Origin: Streptomyces sp. SID8352
Lineage (GTDB): Bacteria; Actinomycetota; Actinomycetes; Streptomycetales; Streptomycetaceae
NCBI RefSeq assembly: GCF_009862265.1
Contig: NZ_WWGX01000104.1
Coordinates: 183-64,182, forward strand
Length of the DNA: 64,000 nt
Direction: 5' to 3'
The stretch's first letter is position 1. Each line of letters opens with the position of its first letter. Below the pieces are notes generated by a model, which did not search any database, was not told the DNA's origin, and worked only from the letters and a program-made list of their open reading frames with translations. Of this stretch, positions 16,818-24,902 are shown piece after piece. A program made the translations under genes and the position numbers.

Positions 16818-19621
16818 CCCCGCAGGCCCGGGCGCGCGGCCGGCGCCCGCGCGGCGCCGTACCCCGCCGCCTCCTCGCGCTCCTCCTCGCCCTCCTGGCC
16901 ACCGTCACGGTCCTCGGCACGCCCGCCGGGGCGCAGGACGAGGAGGACGACGTGGCCGACGTCTACCTGCATCTCGTGCGGGAGATCGAGGAGGCGGCCC
17001 GGGGCGCGGAGCACCCGGCCCCGAACGGGCAGTGGGCGACGAACGCGACGACCTCCCGGTCGGCCCCGGCGCGGGCCATGCCCTACGACCTCGCGCGTCC
17101 GGCCCCGTTCACCCGTGACGGCTACGCCCTGGTCAGCCTCGACCGGCTGCGCAGCAGCGCCAACATGCCGTCGGTCAGCCTGGTCATCGACCTCGGCAGC
17201 ATGTACGTGATGGGCTTCTACCAGTTCGGGCTCGGTACCTACCGGTTCTTCCACTTCGACGAGTTCGACCCGGCCGTCCTGCCCGCGGGGTTCTTCGGCG
17301 CGGTCCACAACCAGGTCCAGGCGCACAATCTGCACTACGAGAGCCGGTACGCCGCGATGGGCGGCCAGAACGTCTGGCAGCGGACCATCGCCGGGCACGA
17401 TCTGCACACCGCCGTCCAGCAGCTCGCCTACGCCACGCCCACCGCCGCGAGCATGAACGCCCTGGGCACCCACCTCGTCAACCTGATCATGCCGTTGGCG
17501 GAGGGATCGCGGTTCAACAACATCAGGGGCGCGTTCCACACGGCGCTGGTGGAGGGCGTGGGCTGGTACGCGGCCGACTACGAGCCGTACATCACCAACT
17601 GGTCCCCCATGTCGAGGATCATCCGCGAAGGCTTCTCCTACACCGTGGACATCGACGGCCGGCCCCTCACCCAGTACCTCAGCGTGCTGAGGGCCAACAT
17701 CAACATCCTCCACCGACCCGAGGGCAGCGGGCCCGCCCAGATGTGCTCGGGCAGCGGGGCCTCCGACTGCGTCACGTCCCTCGCCTCCGGGAACCGTCTC
17801 GGCCCCCGGTCCGGCCTGCCGGACTGGACCGGGGCCGGCTACCGGGGCGGCCGGGCGCTGCCCGGACACCAGGAGTACACCGCGGACCAGGCATGCCGGA
17901 TCGGCCCGGAGGAACTCGCCGCGACGTACGGGGTGGAGCCCGACGACGGCGTGGACGACTCCGGCGGACTGCAACGCGCGATCGACGACATCCGCGGCCG
18001 GTGCGGCGGGGCCAACTTCGACCGGCTGTCGCTGATCACCCTGCCCGCCGGGCAGCTCGACGTCACCCGGCAGATCGCCGTGGACGCCGACTACCTGGTG
18101 ATCCGCGGACAGGGCAGCGACCCGGCCCGCGGCCAGGTCACCCGCATCGTGTTCCGCCCCGGCGCCGACACCCGCTACGACACGCTGACCAGGGACGGAA
18201 GCCGCTGGGACCCGGACGCGATGACCTACGAGTCGGGCGCCGACACCGCCAAGGGCGGATGGATCTGGCCGGGCCGCGGGCTGTTCCGCGTCCAGACCCG
18301 CGAGGTCGCCCCGCGCTACGCCGACGAGTGGGCCGCCGCCCCGGCCAACCGCAAGGACCTCTACGAGGGTTCGGTCAACCAGCACTGGGCGTCGGGCGTG
18401 AAGGTGCGCGGAGCGGCCGGTGACCCGGCCCACGCCGCCAGGGAGGGCGGCCGGGTGATCCACCTGGACGCCAAGGCCGACATGGCACGGTTCCCGGTCG
18501 GCGGCCACCTCTGGGTGGGCGCCGCGAACAGCCGCGCCTTCTACGCGCTCCAGGAGGCCACGGACGAGACGCGCTACGAGAACCTGCACATGCGCCAGCA
18601 GGTCTTCCGCATCAGCGCGGTGGACGCCGGCAACCGCACGGTCACCATCGACAAGCCCTTGGAGTTCGACCTCCCCGTCGACTCCACCTCCGACGGCTCC
18701 GCGCCGATCGGCGGCAGTGTCTACACCAGCAAGGTGACCCCGCTGCGGATGGTGGTGGGCGTCGGCTTCGAGAACTTCGCCTTCACCCAGGAGATGCCGG
18801 GCCTGGACCGCGCGCAGGCGAAGAACAACTACGGGAACATGGCGCCCGAGTCCGCGATGAACGGCCTCGTCTTCAAGTGGGCCGCGGACTCCTGGGCCCG
18901 CGGTGTGCGCGCGGAGATGACGGGCTCGCACCCGATCGTCACCGAGGTCGCCAAGAACCTGCAGTTCGAGCAGAACCACCTGGACGGCGCCTGGAACAAG
19001 GGCAAGGGCGGCAACGGCTACTTCCGCGGCAGCCGCGTCTGGGACTCCCTGTACGCCTACAACACCACTCGCAACCTGCGCCACTTCACCCTCCAGTGGT
19101 CCTCCTCGGGCAACGTCGTGTACGCCAACGACTTCGACTCGGACCTGAACCTCCACGGCGGCTGGGAGCGTCGCAACCTGTTCGAGAAGAACACCGTGCG
19201 GGTGCCGTACGAGCACTACTCGGGGAACTGCACGGCCCGTTGCGGCGGTGAGGGCGGCGAGATCGAGGCCGGCACCTGGTACCCGATCTGGTGGGCTGCC
19301 GGGGAGAAGGCGTCGAAGTGGGCCGGTTCCTCCGGGCCGCAGAACGTCTTCCACGACAACGTCCTCACCAAGCAGCTCGTCCCCGGCGGGCCCTACGTGG
19401 AGTACCTGCCGTACAGCAGGTCGGGGAGCGGCACCCAGCCGGTCCACCAGTTCGGCTCCGCCGCGCAGGATCCGGGCCGCTTCCGGCACCTCACCCGGAA
19501 CGGCGCCCCGCTCGACGACTGGAACGGCAACGAGACGGAGAACTACACCAGCGGTGACGCGGGAGTGGACACCTCCCACACCGCGCCGGGTGCCTCGGTG
19601 TTCCTGAGGAACCCCGGGTAG
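16814..19621 (+). CDS. Secreted ribosome-inactivating-protein domain fused to a beta-helix-like domain
   Basis: 935 aa. Signal peptide to about residue 41 (AGA/Q). Residues about 45-300 match RIP rRNA N-glycosidases of the ricin A-chain/Shiga toxin fold. The strand VSLVIDLGSMYVMGFYQF aligns with the segment carrying the first active-site Tyr (Tyr131); HNLHYESRYAAMGG gives the second (Tyr175); PLAEGSRFNNI supplies the catalytic Glu230/Arg233 pair; TNWSPMSRI gives the Trp (Trp263). From about 370 on, PDDGVDDSGGLQRAIDDI and many N/G-rich rungs resemble the start of a pectate-lyase-3-type right-handed beta-helix, perhaps for glycan binding or attachment. GTG at 16814 overlaps the previous stop (GTGA). 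Target is presumably eukaryotic ribosomes. No cognate immunity gene is obvious. Confidence 0.85.
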   Translation: MTPQARARGRRPRGAVPRRLLALLLALLATVTVLGTPAGAQDEEDDVADVYLHLVREIEEAARGAEHPAPNGQWATNATTSRSAPARAMPYDLARPAPFTRDGYALVSLDRLRSSANMPSVSLVIDLGSMYVMGFYQFGLGTYRFFHFDEFDPAVLPAGFFGAVHNQVQAHNLHYESRYAAMGGQNVWQRTIAGHDLHTAVQQLAYATPTAASMNALGTHLVNLIMPLAEGSRFNNIRGAFHTALVEGVGWYAADYEPYITNWSPMSRIIREGFSYTVDIDGRPLTQYLSVLRANINILHRPEGSGPAQMCSGSGASDCVTSLASGNRLGPRSGLPDWTGAGYRGGRALPGHQEYTADQACRIGPEELAATYGVEPDDGVDDSGGLQRAIDDIRGRCGGANFDRLSLITLPAGQLDVTRQIAVDADYLVIRGQGSDPARGQVTRIVFRPGADTRYDTLTRDGSRWDPDAMTYESGADTAKGGWIWPGRGLFRVQTREVAPRYADEWAAAPANRKDLYEGSVNQHWASGVKVRGAAGDPAHAAREGGRVIHLDAKADMARFPVGGHLWVGAANSRAFYALQEATDETRYENLHMRQQVFRISAVDAGNRTVTIDKPLEFDLPVDSTSDGSAPIGGSVYTSKVTPLRMVVGVGFENFAFTQEMPGLDRAQAKNNYGNMAPESAMNGLVFKWAADSWARGVRAEMTGSHPIVTEVAKNLQFEQNHLDGAWNKGKGGNGYFRGSRVWDSLYAYNTTRNLRHFTLQWSSSGNVVYANDFDSDLNLHGGWERRNLFEKNTVRVPYEHYSGNCTARCGGEGGEIEAGTWYPIWWAAGEKASKWAGSSGPQNVFHDNVLTKQLVPGGPYVEYLPYSRSGSGTQPVHQFGSAAQDPGRFRHLTRNGAPLDDWNGNETENYTSGDAGVDTSHTAPGASVFLRNPG

Positions 19622-19659
19622 CGGGCACGGCCCGGGACCGCCTCGCGGCGGGATCGCGA

Positions 19660-19683
19660 AAGGGGGCTCTTCGGAGCCCCCTT
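19660..19683. terminator. Bidirectional terminator
   Basis: Perfect 10-bp stem AAGGGGGCTC / GAGCCCCCTT with a TTCG tetraloop, between the convergent RIP-fusion gene and a DUF397 gene. The flanking A and T bases let it act on both strands. The identical hairpin recurs at 24859-24882. Confidence 0.92.
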
Positions 19684-19703
19684 GGTGCCGTTGTGCGGGT
19701 GGT

Positions 19704-19883
19704 TCAGTGGTGGGTGAGGAAGGCGGTCCAGGCGTGGGGGGCGAGGGTGATGTGGGGGGCGGCGTCGGGGTTCTTGGAGTCGCGGATGTGCACGGCGGAG
19801 GGGTGGGCGGCTACCTCTACGCACGCGCCGCCTTCGCTGCCGCCGTGGCTGGACTTGAACCACTGGAGGTTGGTGCCGCTCAA
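19704..19883 (-). CDS. DUF397 domain protein (Scr2-like), TTG start
   Basis: 59 aa: LQWFKSSHGGSEGGACVEVA, then VHIRDSKNPDAAPHIT and AWTAFLTHH, the standard DUF397 pattern. These small proteins partner with XRE/DUF5753 regulators; in Scr1/Scr2-type pairs they have been described as toxin-like. The partner's ATG start (as in the copy at 25142) is replaced here by TTG at 19883 after GGGAAG; a longer in-frame reading to 19943 runs into the decayed XRE remnant. Expression is therefore doubtful. Confidence 0.7.
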   Translation of the reverse strand: MSGTNLQWFKSSHGGSEGGACVEVAAHPSAVHIRDSKNPDAAPHITLAPHAWTAFLTHH

Positions 19884-19972
19884 GCTTCCCAGGAGATGAT
19901 CCAGCAGGTCCCTCGAATCCTCGGTGTTGAGGCCTGTGTCCACGGCAGCGCATACTTCTGGGCATCAGCAAC
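19884..19972 (-). pseudogene. Remnant of the 3' end of an XRE/DUF5753 gene
   Basis: The DNA aligns with the last about 25 codons of the XRE gene at 25139-25957 (KYAMLRTQ, then TEDTRDLLDHLLGEA) but is frameshifted: one frame reads AQKYALPWTQA and another LNTEDSRDLLDHLLG. Upstream of about 19975 the match to that gene is lost. It is the stump left after most of an XRE gene was deleted or replaced. Confidence 0.75.
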
Positions 19973-20037
19973 CGGTAGCTGAGGTGGCTCGGCCCCTCCC
20001 GGCCTGGGGGCCGGATCCCACAAGTGATGATGTAGTG

Positions 20038-20223
20038 CTACTGAGACGCCTGCTTCGTCGCCTTGATGAATCGGCTCCAGGAGGCCGGATTGAGACTCAG
20101 GCGAGCCCCTTCCTGGCGTTTGGTGTCCCTCACCATCACCCTCTGTGAATCGTTGTCGGCCACCTCCACGCAACTGTCGGACTTGGTGTAGGTGCTGGTG
20201 CGCCAGTTGGGCTCGATTGTCAA
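20038..20223 (-). CDS. DUF397 domain protein
   Basis: 61 aa with the DUF397 layout: NWRTSTYTKSDSCVEVADND, then VMVRDTKRQEGARLSLNPAS and WSRFIKA. Start is TTG at 20223, supported by AGGGGA 9 nt upstream and by its place 12 bp after the XRE gene stop. It and the XRE/DUF5753 protein form the usual regulator plus DUF397 pair. The sequence is only distantly like the other two DUF397 proteins in the window, so it is a separate lineage and not a recent copy. Confidence 0.88.
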   Translation of the reverse strand: MTIEPNWRTSTYTKSDSCVEVADNDSQRVMVRDTKRQEGARLSLNPASWSRFIKATKQASQ

Positions 20224-20235
20224 GTTGATCGTCCC

Positions 20236-21090
20236 CTAGCCGGTCGCCATGCGGGCAAAGTGCTGGATTGCGGCCAGTATCAGGGCCCTGGCGGTCTGCC
20301 CGTACACCGCAGCCCGCCTGTGAGACTCGAACACCCTCATGTAGATGTCGATCTCCCGTGGCTGAGTCACGACCATTTCTGCGGAGAACGTCTCCAACAT
20401 GACGCGCTTGTCGTCAAACATCACGAAGCCGTGCCCGATCCACGTGTTGAGCAGCGCAGAACGAGGGACGATGCCCAGGCTGAGCCGCGGGAGCGCCAGA
20501 ACGGCCAATAGCCGGTCGAGCTGGGCTCTCATCACCCCGGAGCCACCGTGGTTCGAGTAGAGGGCCTGCTCGCCAAGGAGGACGTTGAAGATCCGATCGC
20601 CCTGATACAGGTACTGCTGTCGTTCGAGCCGCTTCGCCACGGCGGCTTCCATGTCCCCTGGGGTGTCGTACAGGCGTGACACCTCATCGAAGATGGCCTT
20701 GGCGTACTCGGCGGTCTGGAGCGTGCCCCAGACGACGTTCGGTTCCCAGATGCGGAAGACCTTGGTCTTCCTGTAGAGCGGTATGGACTGCTTCTGGCGT
20801 CCTTCAGCCCCGGTCTGGAGCAGTCGCCGCCACTCCAACCACAGCTCGTCAATGTGGCGGACCGTCGCGATGAGGTCGTGGACTTCGGCTTCGTGCCCAG
20901 TCTTCTGGCACCAGACACGGATGTCGGCCTCGGAAGCGTTCTGCTTGCCGTTCTCGATGCGAGAGACCTTGGATTCCTGCCAACCGGTCGCAGCGGCGAA
21001 GGCCCGGCCGCTACTGAATCCCGCGTCCTTGCGGAATCCACGCAGCCGGGCTCCCAACGCCTCTCGCGTCTCTTGTGCTTGGTTGCTCAC
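20236..21090 (-). CDS. XRE-family regulator with DUF5753 domain (Scr1-like)
   Basis: 284 aa from the GTG at 21090. Residues about 10-65 form the helix-turn-helix (LRGFRKDAGFSSGRAFAAATGW, ESKVSRIENGKQNASEADIR). The remainder is DUF5753: PNVVWGTLQTAEYAKAIF, RQQYLYQGDRIFNVLLGEQAL, MRAQLDRLLAVLALPRLSLGIVP and HGFVMFDDKRVMLE. It starts 7 bp after the stop of the DUF6879 gene and is followed by a DUF397 gene. Such XRE/DUF397 pairs act as regulators or toxin-antitoxin-like modules in Streptomyces. Base composition is AT-richer than the cys or dha genes. Confidence 0.92.
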   Translation of the reverse strand: MSNQAQETREALGARLRGFRKDAGFSSGRAFAAATGWQESKVSRIENGKQNASEADIRVWCQKTGHEAEVHDLIATVRHIDELWLEWRRLLQTGAEGRQKQSIPLYRKTKVFRIWEPNVVWGTLQTAEYAKAIFDEVSRLYDTPGDMEAAVAKRLERQQYLYQGDRIFNVLLGEQALYSNHGGSGVMRAQLDRLLAVLALPRLSLGIVPRSALLNTWIGHGFVMFDDKRVMLETFSAEMVVTQPREIDIYMRVFESHRRAAVYGQTARALILAAIQHFARMATG

Positions 21091-21097
21091 GGAAGGA

Positions 21098-21622
21098 TCA
21101 AGGCTTGTACTCGGAGTGGGGAACGGCGGAGGCCCAGAGCAGATCCCGCACACGGACGCCTTCGGCGACGACAGCAGGGGTGTCGATCAGCTCGTTCCCG
21201 ATGAACCGTCCTGAGTCGTTGAAGTGCCCCACAGCGATGATCGAGTCATCGAACAGCCACCAGTCATTTCCGCCTACGGGGAAGGCCAACCCCTCGGGCA
21301 ACCGGTGCCGTGGATACCACCTGACGGACTCGCCGGCCTCCTCGTTGACGTGAGCTGTGACGTACTCCCACTGGATGTACGGAGTGTGCGGTTCGGTGAC
21401 GACTCGCACCCGACGCATGGACTTGCCCGCGCCGGTGACGCGCCTTACGAGCTGCGTCCACGGCTCCATGTACGAGTGGTCCAGGGGCTCGCCTCGAAGC
21501 CAGCTCGCGTAGGGGCCGTCCTCTACCGGGACTGAGTAGTCGTCCCTCAGCTCCAGATGGAAGGCGCCGTGCTCACAGCTGTCAAACAGCTGGTTGCGCT
21601 CGGCGCTGGAGATCAGCTCCAC
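21098..21622 (-). CDS. DUF6879 family protein
   Basis: 174 aa. Matches DUF6879: FDSCEHGAFHLELRDDYSV, RRVRVVTEPHTPYIQWEY, AGESVRWYPRHRLPEGLAFPVGG, DWWLFDDSIIAVGHFNDSG and VWERAVPH-like ending WASAVPHSEYKP. GTG start at 21622 is backed by GGAGGAACCGC directly upstream, although it overlaps the previous gene by 41 bp. The family typically neighbours XRE/DUF397 genes in actinomycetes. Biochemical function unknown; the conserved D and W residues suggest an enzyme or nucleic-acid-binding fold but nothing specific. Confidence 0.88.
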   Translation of the reverse strand: MELISSAERNQLFDSCEHGAFHLELRDDYSVPVEDGPYASWLRGEPLDHSYMEPWTQLVRRVTGAGKSMRRVRVVTEPHTPYIQWEYVTAHVNEEAGESVRWYPRHRLPEGLAFPVGGNDWWLFDDSIIAVGHFNDSGRFIGNELIDTPAVVAEGVRVRDLLWASAVPHSEYKP

Positions 21623-22001
21623 GCGGTTCCTCCAGTAGCGCGGTGATCGCGGCCCTGGGGACCTCGACCACGGTCTCGTAGTCCGGGATTTCCATCTGTG
21701 CCAGTGCCTCGGTGTCGGTCACCTCCTGGCCCTGCACAACGTACGTACCTCCAGGAGTGAGGACCATAAGGGGGTCCTCAAGGCGCTTGAACTCCCGGGA
21801 GGGAAGCCCGTCTTTCGTCAGGTGTTCGAACAGCTCGGTGGGCACCTCCACGGCCGTCTCGCCCTCGCGGATGGTGAGCTGCATCAGCAGGTCATTCGCG
21901 AAGATCTTCCAGCCCTGGACGAGGTACGTGTCCCGATCCGTGGCGTAGAGAGTCGGGCACTCTCCCCCTTGGGAGTTCTTACCAAGGAACCGTAGCTTCA
22001 T
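21582..22001 (-). CDS. Hypothetical protein, first gene of the DUF6879-XRE-DUF397 run
   Basis: 139 aa from an ATG at 22001 with AGGAGAG upstream. It has an internal duplication: LYATDRDTYLVQGWKI is echoed by LTPGGTYVVQGQEVTD, and ETAVEVPTELFEHL by ETVVEVPRAAITALL, so it is two copies of a small beta-rich unit. No Cys-rich or catalytic motif except a single SQGGECP. Its 3' end overlaps the DUF6879 gene by 41 bp, implying coupling. Family not recognised; by context an accessory of the regulator module. Confidence 0.75.
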   Translation of the reverse strand: MKLRFLGKNSQGGECPTLYATDRDTYLVQGWKIFANDLLMQLTIREGETAVEVPTELFEHLTKDGLPSREFKRLEDPLMVLTPGGTYVVQGQEVTDTEALAQMEIPDYETVVEVPRAAITALLEEPRGADLQRRAQPAV

Positions 22002-22180
22002 GGCTGCTCTCCTGTCCGCTGCCTTGCGCTGGATTGCGCGGCCTTCCAAGCGTCGAGCAGAGGTTCTATGCCGTCAATCTTCCCACCGCAAACTGGTGCA
22101 ATCTTCTTGGGACTTGGGCGCTGGCCCCTCTACGTTCACCTTCGGACCCAACCCGCTGAGGCGGCACCGAGGGGAGAATC

Positions 22181-22552
22181 GTGGTGGCCAGCATGACCGA
22201 GGCACGTGACGCGGCTGGGATCGACAGCTTGGCGCTCGACGTTGACACGTTCGGGGACACCATCACTGTGGTTCAGTTCATGGAGCTGAGCACGTCGACC
22301 CGATCAGACATCGACGCCAGGACCAACGAACTCGTCAGCCACCTGCGTGAGCTGCTGGCCGAGGACATGTGGGAGGGCGACGAGGAGACGAGCAAGCTGT
22401 TCGGCAAGGCGTACAGGCATCTGATGCTGTCCAAGCGGCCCACCCCGGAGACGTCCGCCTACGACGCCTTCACCTTCATGCGAAAGACGGCGACTCACGC
22501 TGATGCACTGCTGAGGGTCTATGCGGCGAAGAACGGGACTGGCCCACAGTGA
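22181..22552 (+). CDS. Small hypothetical protein leading the radical SAM operon
   Basis: 123 aa, acidic and helical. GTG at 22181 or 22184 after GGGGAG; ATG at 22193 is too far from that site. The protein reads ALDVDTFGDTITVVQFMEL, then two amphipathic helices (SDIDARTNELVSHLRELL, KLFGKAYRHLMLSKR) and FMRKTATHADALLRVYAA. No family recognised. Its stop overlaps the GTG of a 40-aa ORF by 4 bp, and that ORF runs to 4 bp before the radical SAM gene, so all three look co-translated. Confidence 0.75.
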   Translation: MVASMTEARDAAGIDSLALDVDTFGDTITVVQFMELSTSTRSDIDARTNELVSHLRELLAEDMWEGDEETSKLFGKAYRHLMLSKRPTPETSAYDAFTFMRKTATHADALLRVYAAKNGTGPQ

Positions 22553-22671
22553 GAGCCGTCCTTCGATACGTGCTCGCCCTGGAGGACAAGGTCCAGGACG
22601 GCCCGAGCGCCACCAGGGCGAGCCCTGCAACACACATCACCTCGAAATCGGAAGAGACGAACGAGAGGTAA
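22549..22671 (+). CDS. 40-aa peptide ORF, candidate radical SAM substrate
   Basis: GTG at 22549 overlaps the preceding stop (GTGA); TAA at 22669-22671 lies 4 bp before the radical SAM ATG. The peptide starts VRAVLRYVLALEDKVQDG, an amphipathic leader-like half, and continues with PSATRASPATHITSKSEE, rich in Ser/Thr, then TNER. No Cys. The radical SAM Shine-Dalgarno (GAGAGG) lies inside its last codons. Position, size and the leader/core-like split fit a RiPP precursor, but it could equally be a translational coupler. No homolog is known to me. Confidence 0.45.
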   Translation: MRAVLRYVLALEDKVQDGPSATRASPATHITSKSEETNER

Positions 22672-22675
22672 GCGA

Positions 22676-23590
22676 ATGACCGCCATTGCAGAGGTGCCAG
22701 TCACCAAGAGCACGGGCACGTGCGGCCTGATGTGGCTGGACCTCACCCGGATGTGTCAGCTCAAGTGCCGCCACTGCCACAACCATTCCGGGTCGGACGG
22801 GACGCACGGCACCATGACCGCCGAGGACTGGACGCGGGTCCTCAACGAGACCGCAGCGGCCGGCATTCCCCGGGTCCAGTTCACCGGGGGCGAGGTCACC
22901 ATGCACCCCGACGCGCCGTCCCTGATCGAGCACGCGCTGAAGCTCGGCCTGGACGTCGAGGTGTACAGCAACATGGTTCACCTGAGCGAGGACTGGTGGA
23001 AGCTGCTTCGGCGGAAGGGTGTCAGCCTGGCCACGTCGTACTACGGCTCGGAGGACGCGCACAACGCAGTCACCGGGCGGAACAGTCACGCCCGCACCCG
23101 CGCGAACATCGTGAAGGCGGTGACGAACGAGATCCCGATCCGCGTCTCCGTGATCGCCTCCGGCCCCTCTGACACCGGCGACGAGACCCGGCGGGAGCTT
23201 CGGGCCCTGGGCGTCCGTACCATTCACGTCGACCACGTCAGGCCCTTCGGACGCGCGGCGAACGGACAGGAGCAGTGCACGGACGGTCTCTGCGGGCGGT
23301 GCGGGGACGGGCGGGCGTCCGTCGCTCCGGATGGCAAGGTGTCGCCGTGCGTGTTCTCGACCTGGATGGGCGTGGGGAACGTTCAGGATGCGCCGCTCGG
23401 CGCTATCCTCGGCGGCCCGGAGATGGCACAGGCCAACGCGACCATCCGACAGGGGCGGGATCTCAGCATCTCGTACAGTTGCGGCCCCGACAGTCCCTGC
23501 GGCCCGGACAACGACAGCGGTGGCGGTGGCGGCGACGAAAGCGAGTGCTCGCCGGGCTTCCCCGGTAGTTCGTGCTCCCCGAGGAACTGA
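22676..23590 (+). CDS. Radical SAM protein with SPASM-like Cys cluster and Cys-rich tail
   Basis: 304 aa. The AdoMet-cluster motif CxxxCxxC is Cys27-Cys31-Cys34 (CQLKCRHC), followed by VQFTGGEVTMHP (GGE motif). Cys201, 206, 209 and 225 (CTDGLCGRC, KVSPC) form a SPASM-like auxiliary cluster site. The tail adds Cys269, 275, 291 and 300 in CGPDSPCGPD, a Gly-run, and ECSPGFPGSSCSPRN. SPASM proteins commonly modify ribosomal peptides. The neighbours are a small protein, a 40-aa ORF and a phosphotransferase. The Cys/Gly/Ser/Pro tail could hold a second cluster or be a fused substrate-like segment; both are inference. Confidence 0.9.
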   Translation: MTAIAEVPVTKSTGTCGLMWLDLTRMCQLKCRHCHNHSGSDGTHGTMTAEDWTRVLNETAAAGIPRVQFTGGEVTMHPDAPSLIEHALKLGLDVEVYSNMVHLSEDWWKLLRRKGVSLATSYYGSEDAHNAVTGRNSHARTRANIVKAVTNEIPIRVSVIASGPSDTGDETRRELRALGVRTIHVDHVRPFGRAANGQEQCTDGLCGRCGDGRASVAPDGKVSPCVFSTWMGVGNVQDAPLGAILGGPEMAQANATIRQGRDLSISYSCGPDSPCGPDNDSGGGGGDESECSPGFPGSSCSPRN

Positions 23591-23597
23591 AAGGCAC

Positions 23598-24401
23598 ATG
23601 GACACCAACCGCCCCGAATCCGCAATCCGACCTCTCATCCGGGAGCACACGGGCCCGGTGATCGCGATCCGTCGGACCGAACACGGCAACAGCTCAGATC
23701 TGACCGCCATCGTCGAGTGCGAGAACGGCCCTTTCTTCATCAAGGCTGTCCGCAATCGGCCCGGCGGTCGGCGGGACTCCCTCGTCAGGGAGCGGATGAT
23801 CGATGCCGCCCTTGTCCACATCGCACCGCCCCTGTTGTGGGATGTGGACGCCGAAGACTGGTTGGTCCTGGGCTACGAAGTGGTCGACGGCCGGTCGGCC
23901 GACTTCGCGCCCGACTCGCCGGATCTCCCCCTGGTGGTCGACACCCTCGCGCGGATTGGTCGCGTGCCCCTTCCGGCGTTCGCCCGAGACTGGACGGAGA
24001 GCCGGTGGGACCGGTTCGCCGTGGACGGTTCGGAAGCCGAGCTGTTCCGGGGTGACTCGCTTCTCTACACGGACATCAACCCGCACAACCTGCTCGTACA
24101 GGGACGGCGCGCCTGGGCCGTGGATTGGGCGTGGCCGACCAAGGGGGCCGGGTTCATCGATCCTGCGCTTCTGGTTCTCCAGCTCATCGCGGCCGGTCAC
24201 ACCCCGGCGAGCGCAGAGAAGTGGGCGGCCCAGTTGCCCGCGTGGCACAGGGCGGTTTCGGGGGAAATCAACGCCTTCGCCGCCGCCAACCTGCGGATGT
24301 ACGGCGCGTTTGCCGAGCGGAAGCCGGATGAGGACTGGCTGAAGTCCATGGTCGCCGCATGCGAGGCGTGGACCGGCTATCGGGGCATCACCGCCACGTG
24401 A
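23598..24401 (+). CDS. Aminoglycoside phosphotransferase-fold kinase
   Basis: 267 aa, ATG at 23598 after AAAGG, 7 bp from the radical SAM stop. The protein-kinase-like fold is shown by FFIKAV (lysine Lys49), the catalytic loop LLYTDINPHNLLV (Asp159, Asn164; His of the usual HGD replaced by Tyr-Thr) and AVDWAWPTKGAGFIDPALL (metal Asp176, plus D of FIDP). Members phosphorylate antibiotics, small metabolites or peptides. Operon context suggests it acts on the product or peptide of the radical SAM enzyme, or confers self-protection; neither can be proven here. Confidence 0.87.
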   Translation: MDTNRPESAIRPLIREHTGPVIAIRRTEHGNSSDLTAIVECENGPFFIKAVRNRPGGRRDSLVRERMIDAALVHIAPPLLWDVDAEDWLVLGYEVVDGRSADFAPDSPDLPLVVDTLARIGRVPLPAFARDWTESRWDRFAVDGSEAELFRGDSLLYTDINPHNLLVQGRRAWAVDWAWPTKGAGFIDPALLVLQLIAAGHTPASAEKWAAQLPAWHRAVSGEINAFAAANLRMYGAFAERKPDEDWLKSMVAACEAWTGYRGITAT

Positions 24402-24512
24402 ATCAAGCTCGAACTGCCGAAGGGACGCCCGCCGTGTCCCAGAAGCCGGACGACCCCCCACACTGAACCTGGGTTCTAGCGGTTGTCGCAACACCCCAGC
24501 TCAAGGGGTGCG

Positions 24513-24761
24513 ATGGACTTCGAGATCCGAGGGGACCGGACTCCGCAGGGTCCCGGGAAGCTGTCACGGGAGCGGGAGGCATACTCCTGGCTCGTGCAGC
24601 AGGGTTACAGCAACACCGCGGCGTGCCGGATCGTCGGCGTTGACCGCAGGACGGGCAACAAGTGCCGCAACGGCCGCAGTGCCGACCGGCGGCAGAAGGC
24701 GGCACCACCGATCCATGTGGTGGTGCCGCCTTCCGGGACGGTGTCCCGTCGAGCGGTGTAG
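24513..24761 (+). pseudogene. IS30-type transposase N-terminal fragment
   Basis: 82 aa. MDFEIRGDRTPQGPGKLSRE, then AYSWLVQQGYSNTAACRIVG, VDRRTGNK and RRQKAAPPIHVVVPPSG match the helix-turn-helix start of the IS30 family, which is normally about 400 aa with a DDE domain. The reading frame ends early and no DDE region follows. An IS-end-like sequence (ggttgtcgcaac) lies at about 24480. No right terminal repeat was found, so this is a truncated relic at the edge of the accessory block. Confidence 0.8.
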
Positions 24762-24858
24762 CAGCGATCTCTGCATAGCCCCTTGAACCACCAGATCGTC
24801 TCGCAGGCCGTGGTCATCGCCACCGGAATCACTGAGGACGGCGGCGCCGACGACGCGA

Positions 24859-24882
24859 AAGGGGGCTCTTCGGAGCCCCCTT
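24859..24882. terminator. Bidirectional terminator, copy of 19660-19683
   Basis: The same perfect AAGGGGGCTC / GAGCCCCCTT stem with TTCG loop, 20 bp from the 3' end of the DUF397 gene, insulating it from the IS30 relic. Confidence 0.92.
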
Positions 24883-24902
24883 GGTGCCGTTGTGCGGGTG
24901 GT

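Larger units (their letters stand above)
19655..19963. repeat. Direct repeat copy A (partner at 24854-25225)
   Basis: 19655-19832 is nearly identical to 24854-25031, with only a handful of substitutions, and includes the same terminator and the 3' half of a DUF397 gene. A second matching block (19851-19963 against 25110-25225) covers the DUF397 start and the 3' end of an XRE gene. The copies are 5.2 kb apart in the same orientation. Confidence 0.9.

Noticed and set aside
24483..24786. Intact IS30 element
   Set aside because: Only the first about 80 codons are present, with no DDE domain and no right terminal repeat.
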